DNA from: Planococcus citreus
GTDB lineage: Bacteria > Bacillota > Bacilli > Bacillales_A > Planococcaceae
Assembly (NCBI RefSeq): GCF_003664125.1
Contig: NZ_RCCP01000002.1
Span: forward strand, 62,001 to 126,000
Direction: 5' to 3'
Length of the DNA: 64,000 nt
Both the position numbers and the translations under genes were made by a program. The notes under the pieces are model-generated. The model had not been told where the DNA came from. It was given only the letters and a program-made list of their open reading frames with translations, and searched no databases. Every line of letters starts with the position of its first letter. The stretch's first letter is position 1. Of the stretch, positions 1-9,382 are shown piece after piece.

Positions 1-92
1 CAAATTGCCTGTGAAATCTTTATGGACATTTCCATAATCTTCACGCTTTCGCCCTATATGTTAAGGATACACGCAAAGGGCCATAACGCCAT

Positions 93-129
93 AAAAAAAC
101 CGGCTCTCTTTAGGGGGAAGAGAGCCGGG
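93..129 (-). terminator. Intrinsic terminator of argGH
   Basis: On the minus strand CCGGCTCTCTT pairs with AAGAGAGCCGG and is followed by seven T. It lies 60 bp past the argH stop. The remaining bases 1-92 show no gene. Confidence 0.85.
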
Positions 130-188
130 CGCAAGTAACTTGCCTGTTGTACCGAACAGAACAAGCGCGCATATAAATGGACTAATGA

Positions 189-1562
189 TCACCCGATGAG
201 TTTCTTGGCTAGTCCCAATTGATGATGTACTTGATCAAATCCTGTGCCACCTAGTGAGTTGCGGCGTTTGACGGCCGTCTGCGGAAGCAAGGTTTCGTAA
301 ATATCGTCTTCAATGAGCGGGCTGGCTGCCTGGAGATCCTCAAGCGGCAGGTCTTTCAAATAATAGCCGCGCTGTATGCACGTGAAGACCAGCTTGCCGG
401 TCACATCGTGCGCTTCGCGGAACGGCATGCCTTTCGCCGCCAAATAATCCGCGAGCTCCGTCGCATTCGAGAAGTCGGAGTTCACCGCTTTTTCCATAGA
501 GGCGGTGTTGACATTCATCGTCCGGATCATCCCTTCAAAGATCGGCAAAGATCCCATCAAGGTATGGACCGTGTCGAACATTCCTTCTTTGTCTTCCTGC
601 ATGTCTTTATTATAGGCAAGCGGCAAGCCTTTCAAAGTCGTCAGCAAGCCGAATAGATTGCCATAGACGCGTCCTGTCTTGCCGCGTACAAGTTCCGCCA
701 TATCCGGATTTTTCTTTTGCGGCATGATGCTCGAGCCTGTCGAGAAGGTATCGTCAAGTTCGATGAAACGGAACTCTTCGCTCGACCAAAGGATGATCTC
801 CTCTGCAAAGCGTGATAAGTGCATCATAAGCATCGATGCGTTGCTGAGGAACTCCAGGATAAAGTCGCGGTCGCTGACGGCGTCCAAGCTGTTCTGGTAG
901 ACCCCTGAGAAGCCGAGCAGTTCAGCGGACAGTTCGCGGTCGATCGGGAAACTCGTCCCGGACATCGCTCCTGTTCCTAAAGGCGACACATCGATGCGTT
1001 TCAAGGATTCCTGCATGCGTTCTTTGTCGCGTTGCAACATCCAGAAATAGGTCATCAAATGATGGCCGAATGAAATCGGTTGCGCGCGCTGAAGATGGGT
1101 ATACCCCGGCACGACCGTCTCAACATGCGTTTCTGCCTGCTCGACGATCGCCGACTGGAATCCTTCGATCAGCTCGATGATTTCCGTCACGCGGTTTTTT
1201 AGATACAGGTGCATATCCGTCGCTACTTGGTCGTTGCGGCTTCTGCCGGTATGGAGTTTGCCGCCGACAGGGCCGATTTCATCGATCAGGAGTTTTTCTA
1301 AATTCAAGTGGATGTCTTCGTTCGATACGCTGTACTCAAGTTCTCCGTTCTCCGCTTTTTGCTGCAGCGTCTGAAGCCCTGACAAGATCAAGTCAGCGTC
1401 TTGCTGCGGCAGGATCTTGCAGGAAGACAGCATGGTGACATGCGCCATGCTGCCCTGGAGATCCTCGAGCACTAATTTCTGGTCAAAGGAAATGGAAGCC
1501 CCGAACTCGTCGACCCACTGTTCAGCTGTCTTTTGGAAACGACCGCCCCACAGTTTGGTCAT
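189..1562 (-). CDS. argH: Argininosuccinate lyase
   Basis: Cytoplasmic enzyme that splits argininosuccinate into arginine and fumarate, the last step of arginine synthesis. The 457-aa length is normal for the family. The lyase signature [12 protein letters not shown] is seen near residue 280 and the conserved TGRSRNDQ motif near residue 105. The ATG follows GAGGAGG and overlaps the argG stop by four bases (ATGA), so the two genes are translationally coupled and share a transcript. A strong terminator follows. The identification is secure. Confidence 0.97.
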   Translation of the reverse strand: MTKLWGGRFQKTAEQWVDEFGASISFDQKLVLEDLQGSMAHVTMLSSCKILPQQDADLILSGLQTLQQKAENGELEYSVSNEDIHLNLEKLLIDEIGPVGGKLHTGRSRNDQVATDMHLYLKNRVTEIIELIEGFQSAIVEQAETHVETVVPGYTHLQRAQPISFGHHLMTYFWMLQRDKERMQESLKRIDVSPLGTGAMSGTSFPIDRELSAELLGFSGVYQNSLDAVSDRDFILEFLSNASMLMMHLSRFAEEIILWSSEEFRFIELDDTFSTGSSIMPQKKNPDMAELVRGKTGRVYGNLFGLLTTLKGLPLAYNKDMQEDKEGMFDTVHTLMGSLPIFEGMIRTMNVNTASMEKAVNSDFSNATELADYLAAKGMPFREAHDVTGKLVFTCIQRGYYLKDLPLEDLQAASPLIEDDIYETLLPQTAVKRRNSLGGTGFDQVHHQLGLAKKLIG

Positions 1563-2791
1563 AGCTGTACCTCCTCTTTGACTTGTGCCGTGACCGCAAC
1601 TTCTTTCTTGTTGATTTTAGAGTTGACGACTGTCGGCAAGCCCCATAGCTCGATGAATCCGACTGCAGACTCGTGGTTGAACGTATCATCTGTTGAATAC
1701 GTCGCCAGTTCTTCGCTGTACAAGGAGTTCGGTGACTTACGCCCTTCCGTGATGGCATGGCCTTTGAATAGTTTGACACGCACGGTGCCGTTGACGAATT
1801 CCTGTGTTTCTTTCAGGAATGCTTCAAGTGCGACACGCAGTGGAGAGAACCAAAGCCCTTCATAGATCAATTCCGTCATTTTCTTCTCGATGACCGGCTT
1901 GAAATGAGCCATTTCTTTTACCAAAGTGATATCTTCAAGTTCTTTATGCGCGGCGATCAAAGTCATCGCTGCTGGCGCTTCATAGATTTCACGGGATTTG
2001 ATGCCGACCAGTCTGTTTTCCACATGGTCGATTCTGCCGACGCCATGTTTGCCTGCGACATGGTTCAATTCGAAAATCAGATCCGTCAATTTATAGTCGA
2101 TGCCGTTCAATTTCGTCGGTACGCCTTTGACGAATTCGATTTCGACGATATCCGGCGTATCCGGCGTGTCTTCCAGTGCATTGGTGATATCATATGCATC
2201 TGCTGGCGGTGTTGCCCAAGGGTCTTCGAGGATGCCGCATTCGTTGGCACGGCCCCATAGGTTCATGTCGATGGAGAATGGCGAATCCAAGTTGACCGGA
2301 ACCGGCACGTCATGCTGCTTGGCATAAGCGATTTCCTCGTCACGCGACCAGCCCCACTGGCGAACAGGTGCGACGACTTCAAGGTCGGGGTTCAACGATT
2401 TGATGGAAACTTCGAAACGAACTTGGTCGTTGCCTTTTCCTGTGCAGCCATGGGCAACAGCCGTCGCGCCGCTTTCTACTGCGATTTCCACGAGTTTTTT
2501 GGAAATCAACGGACGCGACAATGCAGAAACGAGTGGGTATTTGCCTTCATATAATGTATGGGCTTGAAGCGAAATGAGTGCATAGTCTTCGGCAAATTCG
2601 TCTCTGGCATCGATCATATAGCTTTCGACCGCTCCGACCTGCAGCGCTTTTTGTTTGATGAAGTCCAAGTCTTTTCCTTCTCCGATGTCGAGACAAACAG
2701 CGACGACGTCATAGCCTTGTGATTTGAGCCATGGAATGGCCACCGATGTATCTAGTCCACCTGAGTATGCGAGTACAATTTTTTTGTTCAT
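1559..2791 (-). CDS. argG: Argininosuccinate synthase
   Basis: Condenses citrulline and aspartate using ATP, the step before ArgH. The N-terminal [10 protein letters not shown] is the PP-loop ATP-binding motif of this family, and [13 protein letters not shown] near residue 115 is the second signature. The length of 410 aa is typical. The start is supported by AGGAGG eight bases upstream. It is the first gene of the argGH operon, with its own sigma-A-like promoter upstream. Regulation by an ArgR/AhrC repressor is expected from related bacteria, but only a weak operator-like stretch is visible. Confidence 0.97.
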   Translation of the reverse strand: MNKKIVLAYSGGLDTSVAIPWLKSQGYDVVAVCLDIGEGKDLDFIKQKALQVGAVESYMIDARDEFAEDYALISLQAHTLYEGKYPLVSALSRPLISKKLVEIAVESGATAVAHGCTGKGNDQVRFEVSIKSLNPDLEVVAPVRQWGWSRDEEIAYAKQHDVPVPVNLDSPFSIDMNLWGRANECGILEDPWATPPADAYDITNALEDTPDTPDIVEIEFVKGVPTKLNGIDYKLTDLIFELNHVAGKHGVGRIDHVENRLVGIKSREIYEAPAAMTLIAAHKELEDITLVKEMAHFKPVIEKKMTELIYEGLWFSPLRVALEAFLKETQEFVNGTVRVKLFKGHAITEGRKSPNSLYSEELATYSTDDTFNHESAVGFIELWGLPTVVNSKINKKEVAVTAQVKEEVQL

Positions 2792-2840
2792 ATAATATGA
2801 CCTCCTGTATTTTTATGCGTTATATGCGATGAATATACAC

Positions 2841-2869
2841 ATAATAACATGGCATTTTTTATAACGCAA
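2841..2869 (-). promoter_or_regulatory. argGH promoter
   Basis: On the minus strand TTGCGT (2869-2864) and TATTAT (2846-2841) are 17 bp apart. An AT-rich stretch just downstream (2827-2845, reading ATGTGTATATTCAT) could be a degenerate arginine-repressor box, but the match is weak. Confidence 0.5.
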
Positions 2870-2956
2870 GAGAAGACGCGCATAAATTTTCATGTTTTTT
2901 AGGAAATATGCAAAAAAACCATGTTTCTTCTATAGAAAGAACAACTTCTGTGCATG

Positions 2957-2992
2957 CAAAAACCCGGACGGCTCACTGCCATCCGGGTTTTC
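2957..2992 (-). terminator. Intrinsic terminator of the 3013-3597 lipoprotein gene
   Basis: AAAACCCGGATGG pairs with a GCCGTCCGGGTTTT arm on the minus strand with a following T run, 20 bp after the stop codon. Confidence 0.8.
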
Positions 2993-3012
2993 TGCTGCCG
3001 GGATCTGCCGGC

Positions 3013-3597
3013 TTATTCCTCGGTGTCTTCTGCTTGTTCTTCCTCTTCTTCATTGCCCATTGTATATTCCAATGTATTCATATCGATGCGCACTTCCGTT
3101 AAATCACCAGTTTCCATATTATTGAATAAAAATCCGATCTCGTCGCCGCGCACGATGGGTTGTCCCAAAATGATGAGTTTGGACAACTGCTCTTCATTGA
3201 TAAAGGCCTGCAAAGCTTCCGATTGCCGCTGGGACTCTTCGTCCTGCAAGATCGTGATCTTTTCTGCTTCGCCTTGCATCGGGTAAGACTCTTCTAGCGG
3301 CCCTGTATAATCGGTTTTGACTTTCATGCCGGTGCGCAAGTCGCTGATAACGGCTTCTGTTGTTTCCCCGCCTTCTGCAAACTGGACTTCGACGTCTTCC
3401 GGAATAGCGAAGTAAATGCTATTGATGAGAATGCGTCCATCCCCGATCTGCGTAATGAATCCTTCTTCCGTCATGCCCTCTTGTTCAACTGCAATTTCCG
3501 GTTCTTCTTCATTGCCTGCCGGCTCCGCCGGTGCGGCATCATCTGAACAACCTGCCAATAGCAGGAATCCTGCAAGAAATAAACTAGCTTTTTTCAC
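3013..3597 (-). CDS. Secreted lipoprotein, function unknown
   Basis: A 194-aa protein with a lipoprotein signal peptide ending in the lipobox LLAGC (cysteine about residue 17), so it should be anchored outside the membrane. A short acidic linker follows. The middle part (GFITQIGDGRILINSIYF...) resembles the small beta-barrel of YobA/DUF3221-type lipoproteins, which is a weak resemblance. The C-terminus is a run of glutamates. It is transcribed alone, between its own terminator and the neighbouring MBL-fold gene. No function can be assigned. Confidence 0.75.
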   Translation of the reverse strand: MKKASLFLAGFLLLAGCSDDAAPAEPAGNEEEPEIAVEQEGMTEEGFITQIGDGRILINSIYFAIPEDVEVQFAEGGETTEAVISDLRTGMKVKTDYTGPLEESYPMQGEAEKITILQDEESQRQSEALQAFINEEQLSKLIILGQPIVRGDEIGFLFNNMETGDLTEVRIDMNTLEYTMGNEEEEEQAEDTEE

Positions 3598-3684
3598 TTT
3601 ATCCCAATCCTTTACGCTTAGATTCTTGTTGCAACTCTTAATTTTCAGTTTACCTGCTGAAGCTTAGGCATGCAACTCTGTACA

Positions 3685-4638
3685 TTAAGCCTGGCGGTAG
3701 ACGAAAATGCCCCGGTCGTTCAATCGCTCTTCAATCAAGCCGTCTTCGAGCAAGTAATCGACTTGGCCGATCGTCTCGGAAAGCGTCAGGCCGAGCTCTT
3801 TTTCGTAGGCATGCGGAAACAGCTGCTGTGTCAATTCGTAAACCGACTGCTCGCTTGACCGGTCGAGCATGGCGAGCACTTTCATCGCCCGCAAGTGCTG
3901 CTTTTCGAGCCGTGTGGAAACGAGTTCATGAACATTGCGCACGTCTTCCCCGTGGCCGCTGTAAATGACCTCTATCGGCATCTTCAATAGCCGGCTGAGG
4001 GAGGCGTTGTATTGCAGCAAAGACTTTGGGCGTCCTTCTTCCGGGTTATACGGCGGTTCGATGAGCGGGTTCGATGACACTTTCGCGATGACGTGGTCGC
4101 CGCCAATCATCGTGCGTTCTTCCGGATTCCAGAACGACAGATGGCTCTGGGCATGCCCCAAAGTCTCCATGACATGCCAGTCCGCGTGGCCCGGAATCGC
4201 ATCGCCTTCGTTGATCGCCATATCGAGCGGACGATTGCCCATTAAATTGAGCGGCCGCTTCATCTTCTTCATCCAGAACATCAAATCACCCGGCACTCCC
4301 TCTTCTTTCAAACGCTCCTGATAGAACGCATCATGATAATCGAAAAAAGCTTCGTCCCGGCGCAGCCATAGATCGTTATATGGATGGCCGTACAATTTGG
4401 CGGCGTCGAAGCCGTCGACCCATCCTGCGTGATCCGGGTGGTGGTGCGTCAAAACCACTTGCTCGATGTCTTCAGGAGCGACATTCGCCGCTTTCAATCC
4501 GGCCTTGAGCGCTTCCCAGGCTTCGGGTGTTTTCGGTCCGGCATCGATCAACGTCAACGCGTCGCCTTTCAATAAATAAGAATTGACATCTCCGACGGCA
4601 AATGGCGTCGGGATAGTGATTTTGATCGGTTCCATCAT
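3685..4638 (-). CDS. Metallo-beta-lactamase-fold hydrolase
   Basis: Predicted two-metal hydrolase of the glyoxalase II-like MBL superfamily. The metal motif THHHPDHAG is near residue 65, and GGDHV and YSGHGED supply later ligands. The last 70 residues look like a winged-helix domain often found at the C-terminus of this subfamily. The longer frame starts at GTG 4644, but the ATG at 4638 sits better behind GGGAGTGGG. The substrate cannot be told from the sequence; thioesters or other acyl compounds are usual for relatives. It is monocistronic and faces away from proC. Confidence 0.85.
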   Translation of the reverse strand: MMEPIKITIPTPFAVGDVNSYLLKGDALTLIDAGPKTPEAWEALKAGLKAANVAPEDIEQVVLTHHHPDHAGWVDGFDAAKLYGHPYNDLWLRRDEAFFDYHDAFYQERLKEEGVPGDLMFWMKKMKRPLNLMGNRPLDMAINEGDAIPGHADWHVMETLGHAQSHLSFWNPEERTMIGGDHVIAKVSSNPLIEPPYNPEEGRPKSLLQYNASLSRLLKMPIEVIYSGHGEDVRNVHELVSTRLEKQHLRAMKVLAMLDRSSEQSVYELTQQLFPHAYEKELGLTLSETIGQVDYLLEDGLIEERLNDRGIFVYRQA

Positions 4639-4714
4639 TCCCACTCCCTTAAAATGAATGTCTATTCACTTATCATACCTTGAATGGCAAGCCCCGTCAC
4701 GCCAGCTGGCCGAT

Positions 4715-4743
4715 TTGACAAATAAAATTTCTTTACTTATAAT
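4715..4743 (+). promoter_or_regulatory. Strong sigma-A promoter of the proC T-box transcript
   Basis: Consensus TTGACA (4715-4720) and TATAAT (4738-4743) with a 17-bp spacer, directly upstream of the T-box leader. Confidence 0.9.
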
Positions 4744-4749
4744 TTAATA

Positions 4750-4985
4750 ACATATGTAAGCGTAGATGAAGATTAGTACGGAAGATGATGGGTACAAGAG
4801 AGTGCCGCCAACGCTGAAACGCCGCACCCCCGCTCCCTTCCTGAACCTGCTTCTGAGCTGCCGTGCAAACACGGCCGTCTGTCCGCGATAAGGATATCGA
4901 GTTGTGCAAATGTGCAAACTTAGGTGGTACCGCGGAAACAAGCGTTTTCGTCCTTGGAATAACAGGGATGATTGCGCTTTTTATT
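4750..4985 (+). promoter_or_regulatory. T-box riboswitch (proline) of proC
   Basis: The invariant T-box sequence AGGTGGTACCGCGG is at 4922-4935. Upstream is a stem I-like region with the AGAGAG element and the downstream CTTCTGAGC block. The specifier position reads GAA-CCT (CCT at 4846-4848), a proline codon, which fits the downstream gene. The stem AGCG...CGCT followed by TTTTTATTTT (about 4942-4985) is the terminator that competes with the antiterminator. Uncharged tRNA-Pro should therefore switch proC on. Confidence 0.92.
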
Positions 4986-5007
4986 TTGAGAAAAGGAAGT
5001 GGAATGT

Positions 5008-5811
5008 ATGAAAATTGTATGTGTAGGGGCCGGATCGATGGCCGAATCCATGATCCACGGCTGGATCAATAAGCGAATTATGAAACCCGATGAAATCTCC
5101 GTCATGAACCGGTCAGATCAGGACCGTTTGGAATTTTTGCATGATGAATACGGCGTTAACATTGTGTGCGACGACAAGACCGAACTGAGAGATGCTGATT
5201 TCATCCTGCTCGCGATGAAACCGAAAGATGTCGAAGTGGCATTGAAAGGCATCCGCGAAAAATTGACCGGGGATACCGTCATCGTTTCTGTTGCGGCAGG
5301 CGTTTCGATTGACACGATCCAAAAACATGTCGGCGATTTCGCTGTTGCCCGTGCCATGCCGAATACCTCTGCGCAAATCGGCAAGTCGGCCACAGGCGTC
5401 GCCTGGAGCAAATTCGTCACTAAAGAACAGCAACACCTGCTGAGAAAGCTCTTGTCGTCGATCGGCGGCGTGACGGTCGTGGAAGAAGACCAATTGCATG
5501 CAGTGACTGGCATTGCCGGAAGCGGCCCGGCGTATCTCTATTATTTCGCTGAGTCCATGGTGCAAGCTGGAATCGACAACGGTTTGTCTTCTGCCGATGC
5601 GAAGAAACTGGTGCGCCAAACATTCGACGGCGCAGCGGAAATGCTCCAGCAGGAAGATTTCGCCGAATTGCGCAAACGCGTCACGAGCCCGAACGGCACA
5701 ACAGCAGCCGGTCTTCAAGCCCTCTATGATAACGACTTCAAGCGCATCGTCGGCGACTGCGTCACTTCGGCTGCTAACCGCTCCCGCGAACTCGGGAAAG
5801 AATTCGAATAA
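5008..5811 (+). CDS. proC: Pyrroline-5-carboxylate reductase
   Basis: NAD(P)H-dependent last step of proline synthesis. The N-terminal Rossmann motif VGAGSMAESMIHGW and the C-terminal family signature (HAVTGIAGSGPAYLYYF, near residue 160) are both present, and 267 aa is a normal length. A longer frame begins at GTG 4999, but that codon lies inside the AAAAGGAAGTGG ribosome-binding site, so ATG 5008 is preferred. Expression is under the proline T-box immediately upstream, so it responds to tRNA charging. A terminator follows at once, making it monocistronic. Confidence 0.96.
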   Translation: MKIVCVGAGSMAESMIHGWINKRIMKPDEISVMNRSDQDRLEFLHDEYGVNIVCDDKTELRDADFILLAMKPKDVEVALKGIREKLTGDTVIVSVAAGVSIDTIQKHVGDFAVARAMPNTSAQIGKSATGVAWSKFVTKEQQHLLRKLLSSIGGVTVVEEDQLHAVTGIAGSGPAYLYYFAESMVQAGIDNGLSSADAKKLVRQTFDGAAEMLQQEDFAELRKRVTSPNGTTAAGLQALYDNDFKRIVGDCVTSAANRSRELGKEFE

Positions 5812-5819
5812 AACCCCAT

Positions 5820-5856
5820 CACACCCCACAGAAGCGACAGCTTTTGCGGGGTGTTT
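5820..5856 (+). terminator. Intrinsic terminator of proC
   Basis: ACACCCC pairs with GGGGTGT and is followed by TTTCTGTTT. Confidence 0.75.
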
Positions 5857-5975
5857 CTGTTTACCCCGATGTTTTCATCGCTAAAGAAGCAGGTCAAGCA
5901 AGGCTTTCGAATCGAACGCCCGCAGGTTTTCCGGTATACTAATCTCTTGTATAGAGACTGAAGGAGGAATTTCAC

Positions 5976-6992
5976 GTGGCAAAACTTTTCGAAGAATTCG
6001 AGCTTAAGGGAGTCCATTTCAAAAACCGCATCGTCATGGCCCCGATGTGCATGTACCAAAGCGATAAAGAAGACGGGCATGTGACCGATTGGCATCGTGT
6101 CCATTACCCTACGCGCGCAGTCGGCGGCGTTGGATTGATCATCACTGAAGCCACTGCCGTCCAGCCGATCGGGCGCATTTCTTCCCGTGACCTCGGCATA
6201 TGGGACGATGCCCATATCGACGGACAAGCGGAAATCGTCCGCTTGATGAAAGCGAATGGCGCGAAAACCGGCATCCAATTGGCGCATGCCGGCAGAAAAG
6301 CGACAGTCGACGGCGAAATCCAGGCACCGAGCGCGATCGCCTTCAATGATAAATACAAAACACCGAAAGCAATGACAATCGAAGAAATCGATGACACCGT
6401 CCAAGCGTTCCGGGATGGCGCTGTACGCGCCAAAAAAGCCGGATTCGACGTCATCGAAATCCACGCAGCCCATGGCTATCTGATCAATCAGTTCTTATCT
6501 CCTTTGACCAACCAACGCACTGACGAGTACGGCGGCAGCAGCGAGAACCGTTACCGCCTGCTGCGCCGCGTATTGGATGAAGTGAATTCGGTTTGGGACG
6601 GACCCTTGTTCGTGCGCATTTCGGCAGAAGATTACTCAGCCGGCGGCATGACGCCTGAACAATACGTCGAGATGACCAAATGGATGAAACAGCAGAACGT
6701 CGATTTGATCGATGTCAGTTCAGGGGCTGTCGTGCCGGCACAGATTCCAGTATTCCCTGGCTATCAAGTGAATTTTGCGGAAACGATCAAAAAAGAGACA
6801 CCAATCGCAACCGGCGCTGTCGGCTTGATCACGGAGCCGCGCCATGCTGAAGAAATTCTCCAAAACGGCCGTGCCGATTTCATCTTCCTGGCACGCGAAT
6901 TGCTGCGCAACCCGTATTGGGCCTACACTGCCGCTCAGACGCTCGGAGCCGATATCGAAGCTCCTGTGCCTTATGAGCGGGGTTGGATATGA
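5976..6992 (+). CDS. namA: Old yellow enzyme family NADPH dehydrogenase (YqjM/NamA-like)
   Basis: FMN-containing ene-reductase that reduces activated double bonds of enals, enones and nitro compounds, linked to oxidative and electrophile stress in Bacillus. The 338-aa length equals that of YqjM. Family features seen are MAPMCMYQ near residue 22 (active-site Cys of the YqjM subclass), LAHAGRKA, and [14 protein letters not shown] with the substrate-binding His pair near residue 165. The start is GTG behind AAGGAGG. A possible -10 TATACT lies at 5935-5940. The gene is alone and is followed directly by the promoter of a predicted antisense RNA. Confidence 0.93.
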   Translation: MAKLFEEFELKGVHFKNRIVMAPMCMYQSDKEDGHVTDWHRVHYPTRAVGGVGLIITEATAVQPIGRISSRDLGIWDDAHIDGQAEIVRLMKANGAKTGIQLAHAGRKATVDGEIQAPSAIAFNDKYKTPKAMTIEEIDDTVQAFRDGAVRAKKAGFDVIEIHAAHGYLINQFLSPLTNQRTDEYGGSSENRYRLLRRVLDEVNSVWDGPLFVRISAEDYSAGGMTPEQYVEMTKWMKQQNVDLIDVSSGAVVPAQIPVFPGYQVNFAETIKKETPIATGAVGLITEPRHAEEILQNGRADFIFLARELLRNPYWAYTAAQTLGADIEAPVPYERGWI

Positions 6993-6997
6993 GACAG

Positions 6998-7025
6998 TTG
7001 CAAAATAGCTGTAATTTAGTATACT
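6998..7025 (+). promoter_or_regulatory. Promoter of the predicted RNA antitoxin
   Basis: TTGCAA (6998-7003), a 16-bp spacer, then TATACT (7020-7025). It lies 6 bp after the namA stop and points towards the toxin gene. Confidence 0.55.
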
Positions 7026-7031
7026 GAAAGT

Positions 7032-7158
7032 AACGAAAAAAACCGGATGCTGTATGCATCCGGCCAGCTGCATGCCGCCTTTCGAGGGCGGTCGGCTGGA
7101 CACTATAGGTTTATCAAATAACCGTCAGCCCACGCCAATGGGACGGTTATTTTTTTTT
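7032..7158 (+). ncRNA. Predicted convergent antisense RNA antitoxin
   Basis: Runs from the promoter at 6998-7025 to a hairpin-plus-T terminator (AATAACCGTC...GACGGTTATT then nine T, 7118-7158). It contains two further hairpins (CCGGATG/CATCCGG; GCCGCC/GGGCGG). It has no convincing ORF. Its 3' end overlaps the 3' end of the toxin frame on the other strand, the tail-to-tail layout of TxpA/RatA and BsrG/SR4 type I modules. The role is inferred from layout. Confidence 0.5.
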
Positions 7159-7254
7159 CGGAATGACCAGAATCAAGGATATGACAAGCGTCAATGCGCT
7201 GATCGTCAACCCGACACTCGTGAACACAAGCGAAAATGCTTCTGCCATGGTCAT
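7147..7254 (-). CDS. Small hydrophobic holin-like toxin (type I toxin-antitoxin)
   Basis: A 35-aa protein beginning MTMAEAFSLVFTSVG and ending VIPKKK: one transmembrane helix and a lysine tail. This is the typical make-up of the putative holin-like toxin family found across Firmicutes (TxpA/BsrG-like), which depolarises or disrupts the membrane. The start ATG 7254 follows a strong AAAGGGGGTGG. The stop overlaps the terminator region of a convergent RNA. A near-perfect LexA box covers the expected -35 region. Family membership is by pattern only, because the peptide is too short for firm assignment. Confidence 0.65.
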   Translation of the reverse strand: MTMAEAFSLVFTSVGLTISALTLVISLILVIPKKK

Positions 7255-7311
7255 GCTACCACCCCCTTTCTATAGGGAATGGCCAAACCGCCCTCATGCA
7301 GCTGTACCTTT

Positions 7312-7339
7312 ATTTTACCACAAACAGAACACCTGTTCT
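7312..7339 (-). promoter_or_regulatory. Toxin promoter with LexA (SOS) box
   Basis: AGAACACCTGTTCT (7326-7339) is a perfect inverted repeat with the GAAC-N4-GTTC core of the Gram-positive LexA operator. It lies immediately upstream of a -10-like TAAAAT (7317-7312, minus strand), so LexA would cover the -35 region. Confidence 0.55.
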
Positions 7340-7442
7340 ATTGATAACTGTAAAAATAATCAGTAAAAATAACCCAATTGCACTCAGCGCTTTCCGGAAT
7401 GATGCCTATGTTGTCAGAGGCTCCCGTTAGCTAGAAAATTAT

Positions 7443-7477
7443 GAAGCCCCTTGCCGCGTTGATGGCAAGGGGCTTTT
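7443..7477 (-). terminator. Terminator of the YnjBCD-type ABC operon
   Basis: AAGCCCCTTGCC pairs with GGCAAGGGGCTT. The stem is symmetric and can act in both directions. It lies 14 bp after the ATPase gene. Confidence 0.75.
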
Positions 7478-7490
7478 CACTTGAGTGATG

Positions 7491-8558
7491 CTATTCTTTC
7501 AAAAAACGGACTTCCTTCATATCCACCAGCAAATTGATCGCTTCCCCGACGGTTGTTTTTTCCGCTTGGGCAGTAGTAAACAAACATTCCAGCAGCTGGT
7601 TTCCTGCTCTCACTTTCAGGCTGTACATGCCGCGCGAGTATTTCATTTCCTGGACGATGCCTTGAATCCGGACATGGCCTGATTGATCACTTTCCGCCGT
7701 TTTGATCGCTTCTGGCCTGATGACCATAAAATAATCGCCATCTGCCAACTGGCTGATGCCATCCACTTCAAGAAATCCATCCGAAGAGACGAAACGGCCA
7801 TTTTCCAGCGCACCGCTCAAGATGTTTCGCAAGCCAAGGAAAGCAGCAACCGTTGTCGTGTCGGGGCGTTCGTATAATTCTCTCGCATTGCCGACTTGGC
7901 GCAATGCCCCTTCGCCCATGATCGCGATCCGGTCGGATAACGCAAAAGCTTCATCGCGGTCGTGCGTCACGAACAAGACGGTGACACGAAATTCTTTTTG
8001 GATTCGGCTTAACAGTTCGCGCATTTCTTCCCGCAACCCCGGATCGAGCGCGCTGAATGGTTCGTCCATCAATAAGACGCGAGGATTCGCCACTAAGGCC
8101 CTGGCGAGTGCCACGCGCTGCTGCTGCCCACCGCTCAGTTCATCCGGAAAACGGCTGCCGAATCCACTGAGCCCCACGTGTTCGAGCATATCGCGGGCAG
8201 CTTTCAAGCGCTGCTTTTTGCCGACTTTCTGCATTTTCAAGCCAAAAGCGACATTGTCTTCAATGTTTTTATGCGGAAACAGCAAGGATTGCTGAAACAC
8301 CATCGCGAATTGTCTCGATTCAGGCGGCACATTTGTCAGGTTTTTATCCCCTATCCAAATCTCCCCGCCATCTGCCTCCAATAAGCCAGCAACCAATTTC
8401 AGCAAAGTCGTCTTGCCGCAGCCGGAAGGCCCAAGCAGTGAGAAGAACTCTCCTTCGCGAATGGACAGCCGGACCGGGCGAAGCATGAACGACGCATCGT
8501 TTTTCGGCTGTACGGCTCCGTACCGCTTTTCTATATCGATGATGCGTAAATCACTCAC
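7491..8558 (-). CDS. ABC transporter ATP-binding protein (PotA/YnjD-like)
   Basis: Cytoplasmic ATPase of a type I importer, 355 aa. Walker A GPSGCGKTT (near 43), signature LSGGQQQRVALARAL (near 142), Walker B VLLMDEPFSALD and switch VTHDRDEAF are all intact. The C-terminal 120 residues are a TOBE-type domain, as in the iron, polyamine and YnjD group. The start is GTG 8558 and overlaps the upstream permease stop by four bases. Last gene of a four-gene operon. Confidence 0.92.
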   Translation of the reverse strand: MSDLRIIDIEKRYGAVQPKNDASFMLRPVRLSIREGEFFSLLGPSGCGKTTLLKLVAGLLEADGGEIWIGDKNLTNVPPESRQFAMVFQQSLLFPHKNIEDNVAFGLKMQKVGKKQRLKAARDMLEHVGLSGFGSRFPDELSGGQQQRVALARALVANPRVLLMDEPFSALDPGLREEMRELLSRIQKEFRVTVLFVTHDRDEAFALSDRIAIMGEGALRQVGNARELYERPDTTTVAAFLGLRNILSGALENGRFVSSDGFLEVDGISQLADGDYFMVIRPEAIKTAESDQSGHVRIQGIVQEMKYSRGMYSLKVRAGNQLLECLFTTAQAEKTTVGEAINLLVDMKEVRFLKE

Positions 8559-9382
8559 GGTTTCACTCCTTTCGCCTGACCCTGTGAGGCTTTATTCAGT
8601 TGATAATAACGTTTTAAAGCGGCGTCCATTCCAACCAAAGCCGCAATGGCAATGGCTGCATAGAGCAATGAATAAGCCGAGGCAATACCTGGGTCTCCTC
8701 CACTGACAAACGGGAACAGCAAAATCGGCAAGGTAACTACTTGACCGGCACCGATGATGAAGGTGATCAAGTATTGGCTCAAGGAAATCAAGACGCTTAA
8801 ACTTGCGCCTGCTAATATGCCTGGCAACAGATGCGGCAGCACGACGTGAAAGAATCGCGGCACCGCACGCGCTCCCAGCATGCGCGCTTGGTCTTCCCAA
8901 TCAACCGATAAAGTTTGATAGCTAATCATGACCGCACGGAACATATACGGCAAAGTCGGCGCGATATGCGCCAACACAACCCCAACAACGGTTTCGGTCA
9001 ATCCGAGCCGCAAAAAGGTCAAGTGGATTCCCATGACTGAGATAAAAGGCGGAATGATGATCGGCGCAAAAATGATCGCTTCGAACAACCATCTGCCGCG
9101 GACTGGATAACGCACCAACGCGTTGGCCGCCGGGATCGCCAGTAAGATGTTCACGGCTGTTACAATCAAGGCAATCCATAAGCTGATCCCGACCGCTTGC
9201 CAGGTTCGCCCGTCATTTAATACATATTCCCACGTACGAAAACTCCATGACTCAGGCAACACATCCGGCCAGCGCCAGCCGAATGACAGGCTCGATAATA
9301 GCAAGGGAACAAATGGCACGATAATGAAAATGATTAATGTAATGAAGACAAACAAGGACAGAAGGCGTGGATGTCTTTTCAT
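8555..9382 (-). CDS. ABC transporter permease
   Basis: Membrane permease with about six helices. The EAA loop that contacts the ATPase is seen as GARAVPRFFHVVLPHLLPG near residue 165. A longer frame runs to 9391, but ATG 9382 directly follows GGGGTGG and overlaps the preceding gene's stop by one base (TAATG), so it is chosen. It pairs with the next permease to form a heterodimeric channel. Confidence 0.9.
   Translation of the reverse strand: MKRHPRLLSLFVFITLIIFIIVPFVPLLLSSLSFGWRWPDVLPESWSFRTWEYVLNDGRTWQAVGISLWIALIVTAVNILLAIPAANALVRYPVRGRWLFEAIIFAPIIIPPFISVMGIHLTFLRLGLTETVVGVVLAHIAPTLPYMFRAVMISYQTLSVDWEDQARMLGARAVPRFFHVVLPHLLPGILAGASLSVLISLSQYLITFIIGAGQVVTLPILLFPFVSGGDPGIASAYSLLYAAIAIAALVGMDAALKRYYQLNKASQGQAKGVKP

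Noticed and set aside
2827-2845. Arginine repressor box upstream of argG.
   Set aside because: The match to the consensus is too weak to list as a feature of its own, although regulation is plausible.
5113-6473. Long minus-strand open frames opposite proC and namA (up to 249 codons).
   Set aside because: They are shadows of two confidently identified genes and have no ribosome-binding sites or recognisable domains.
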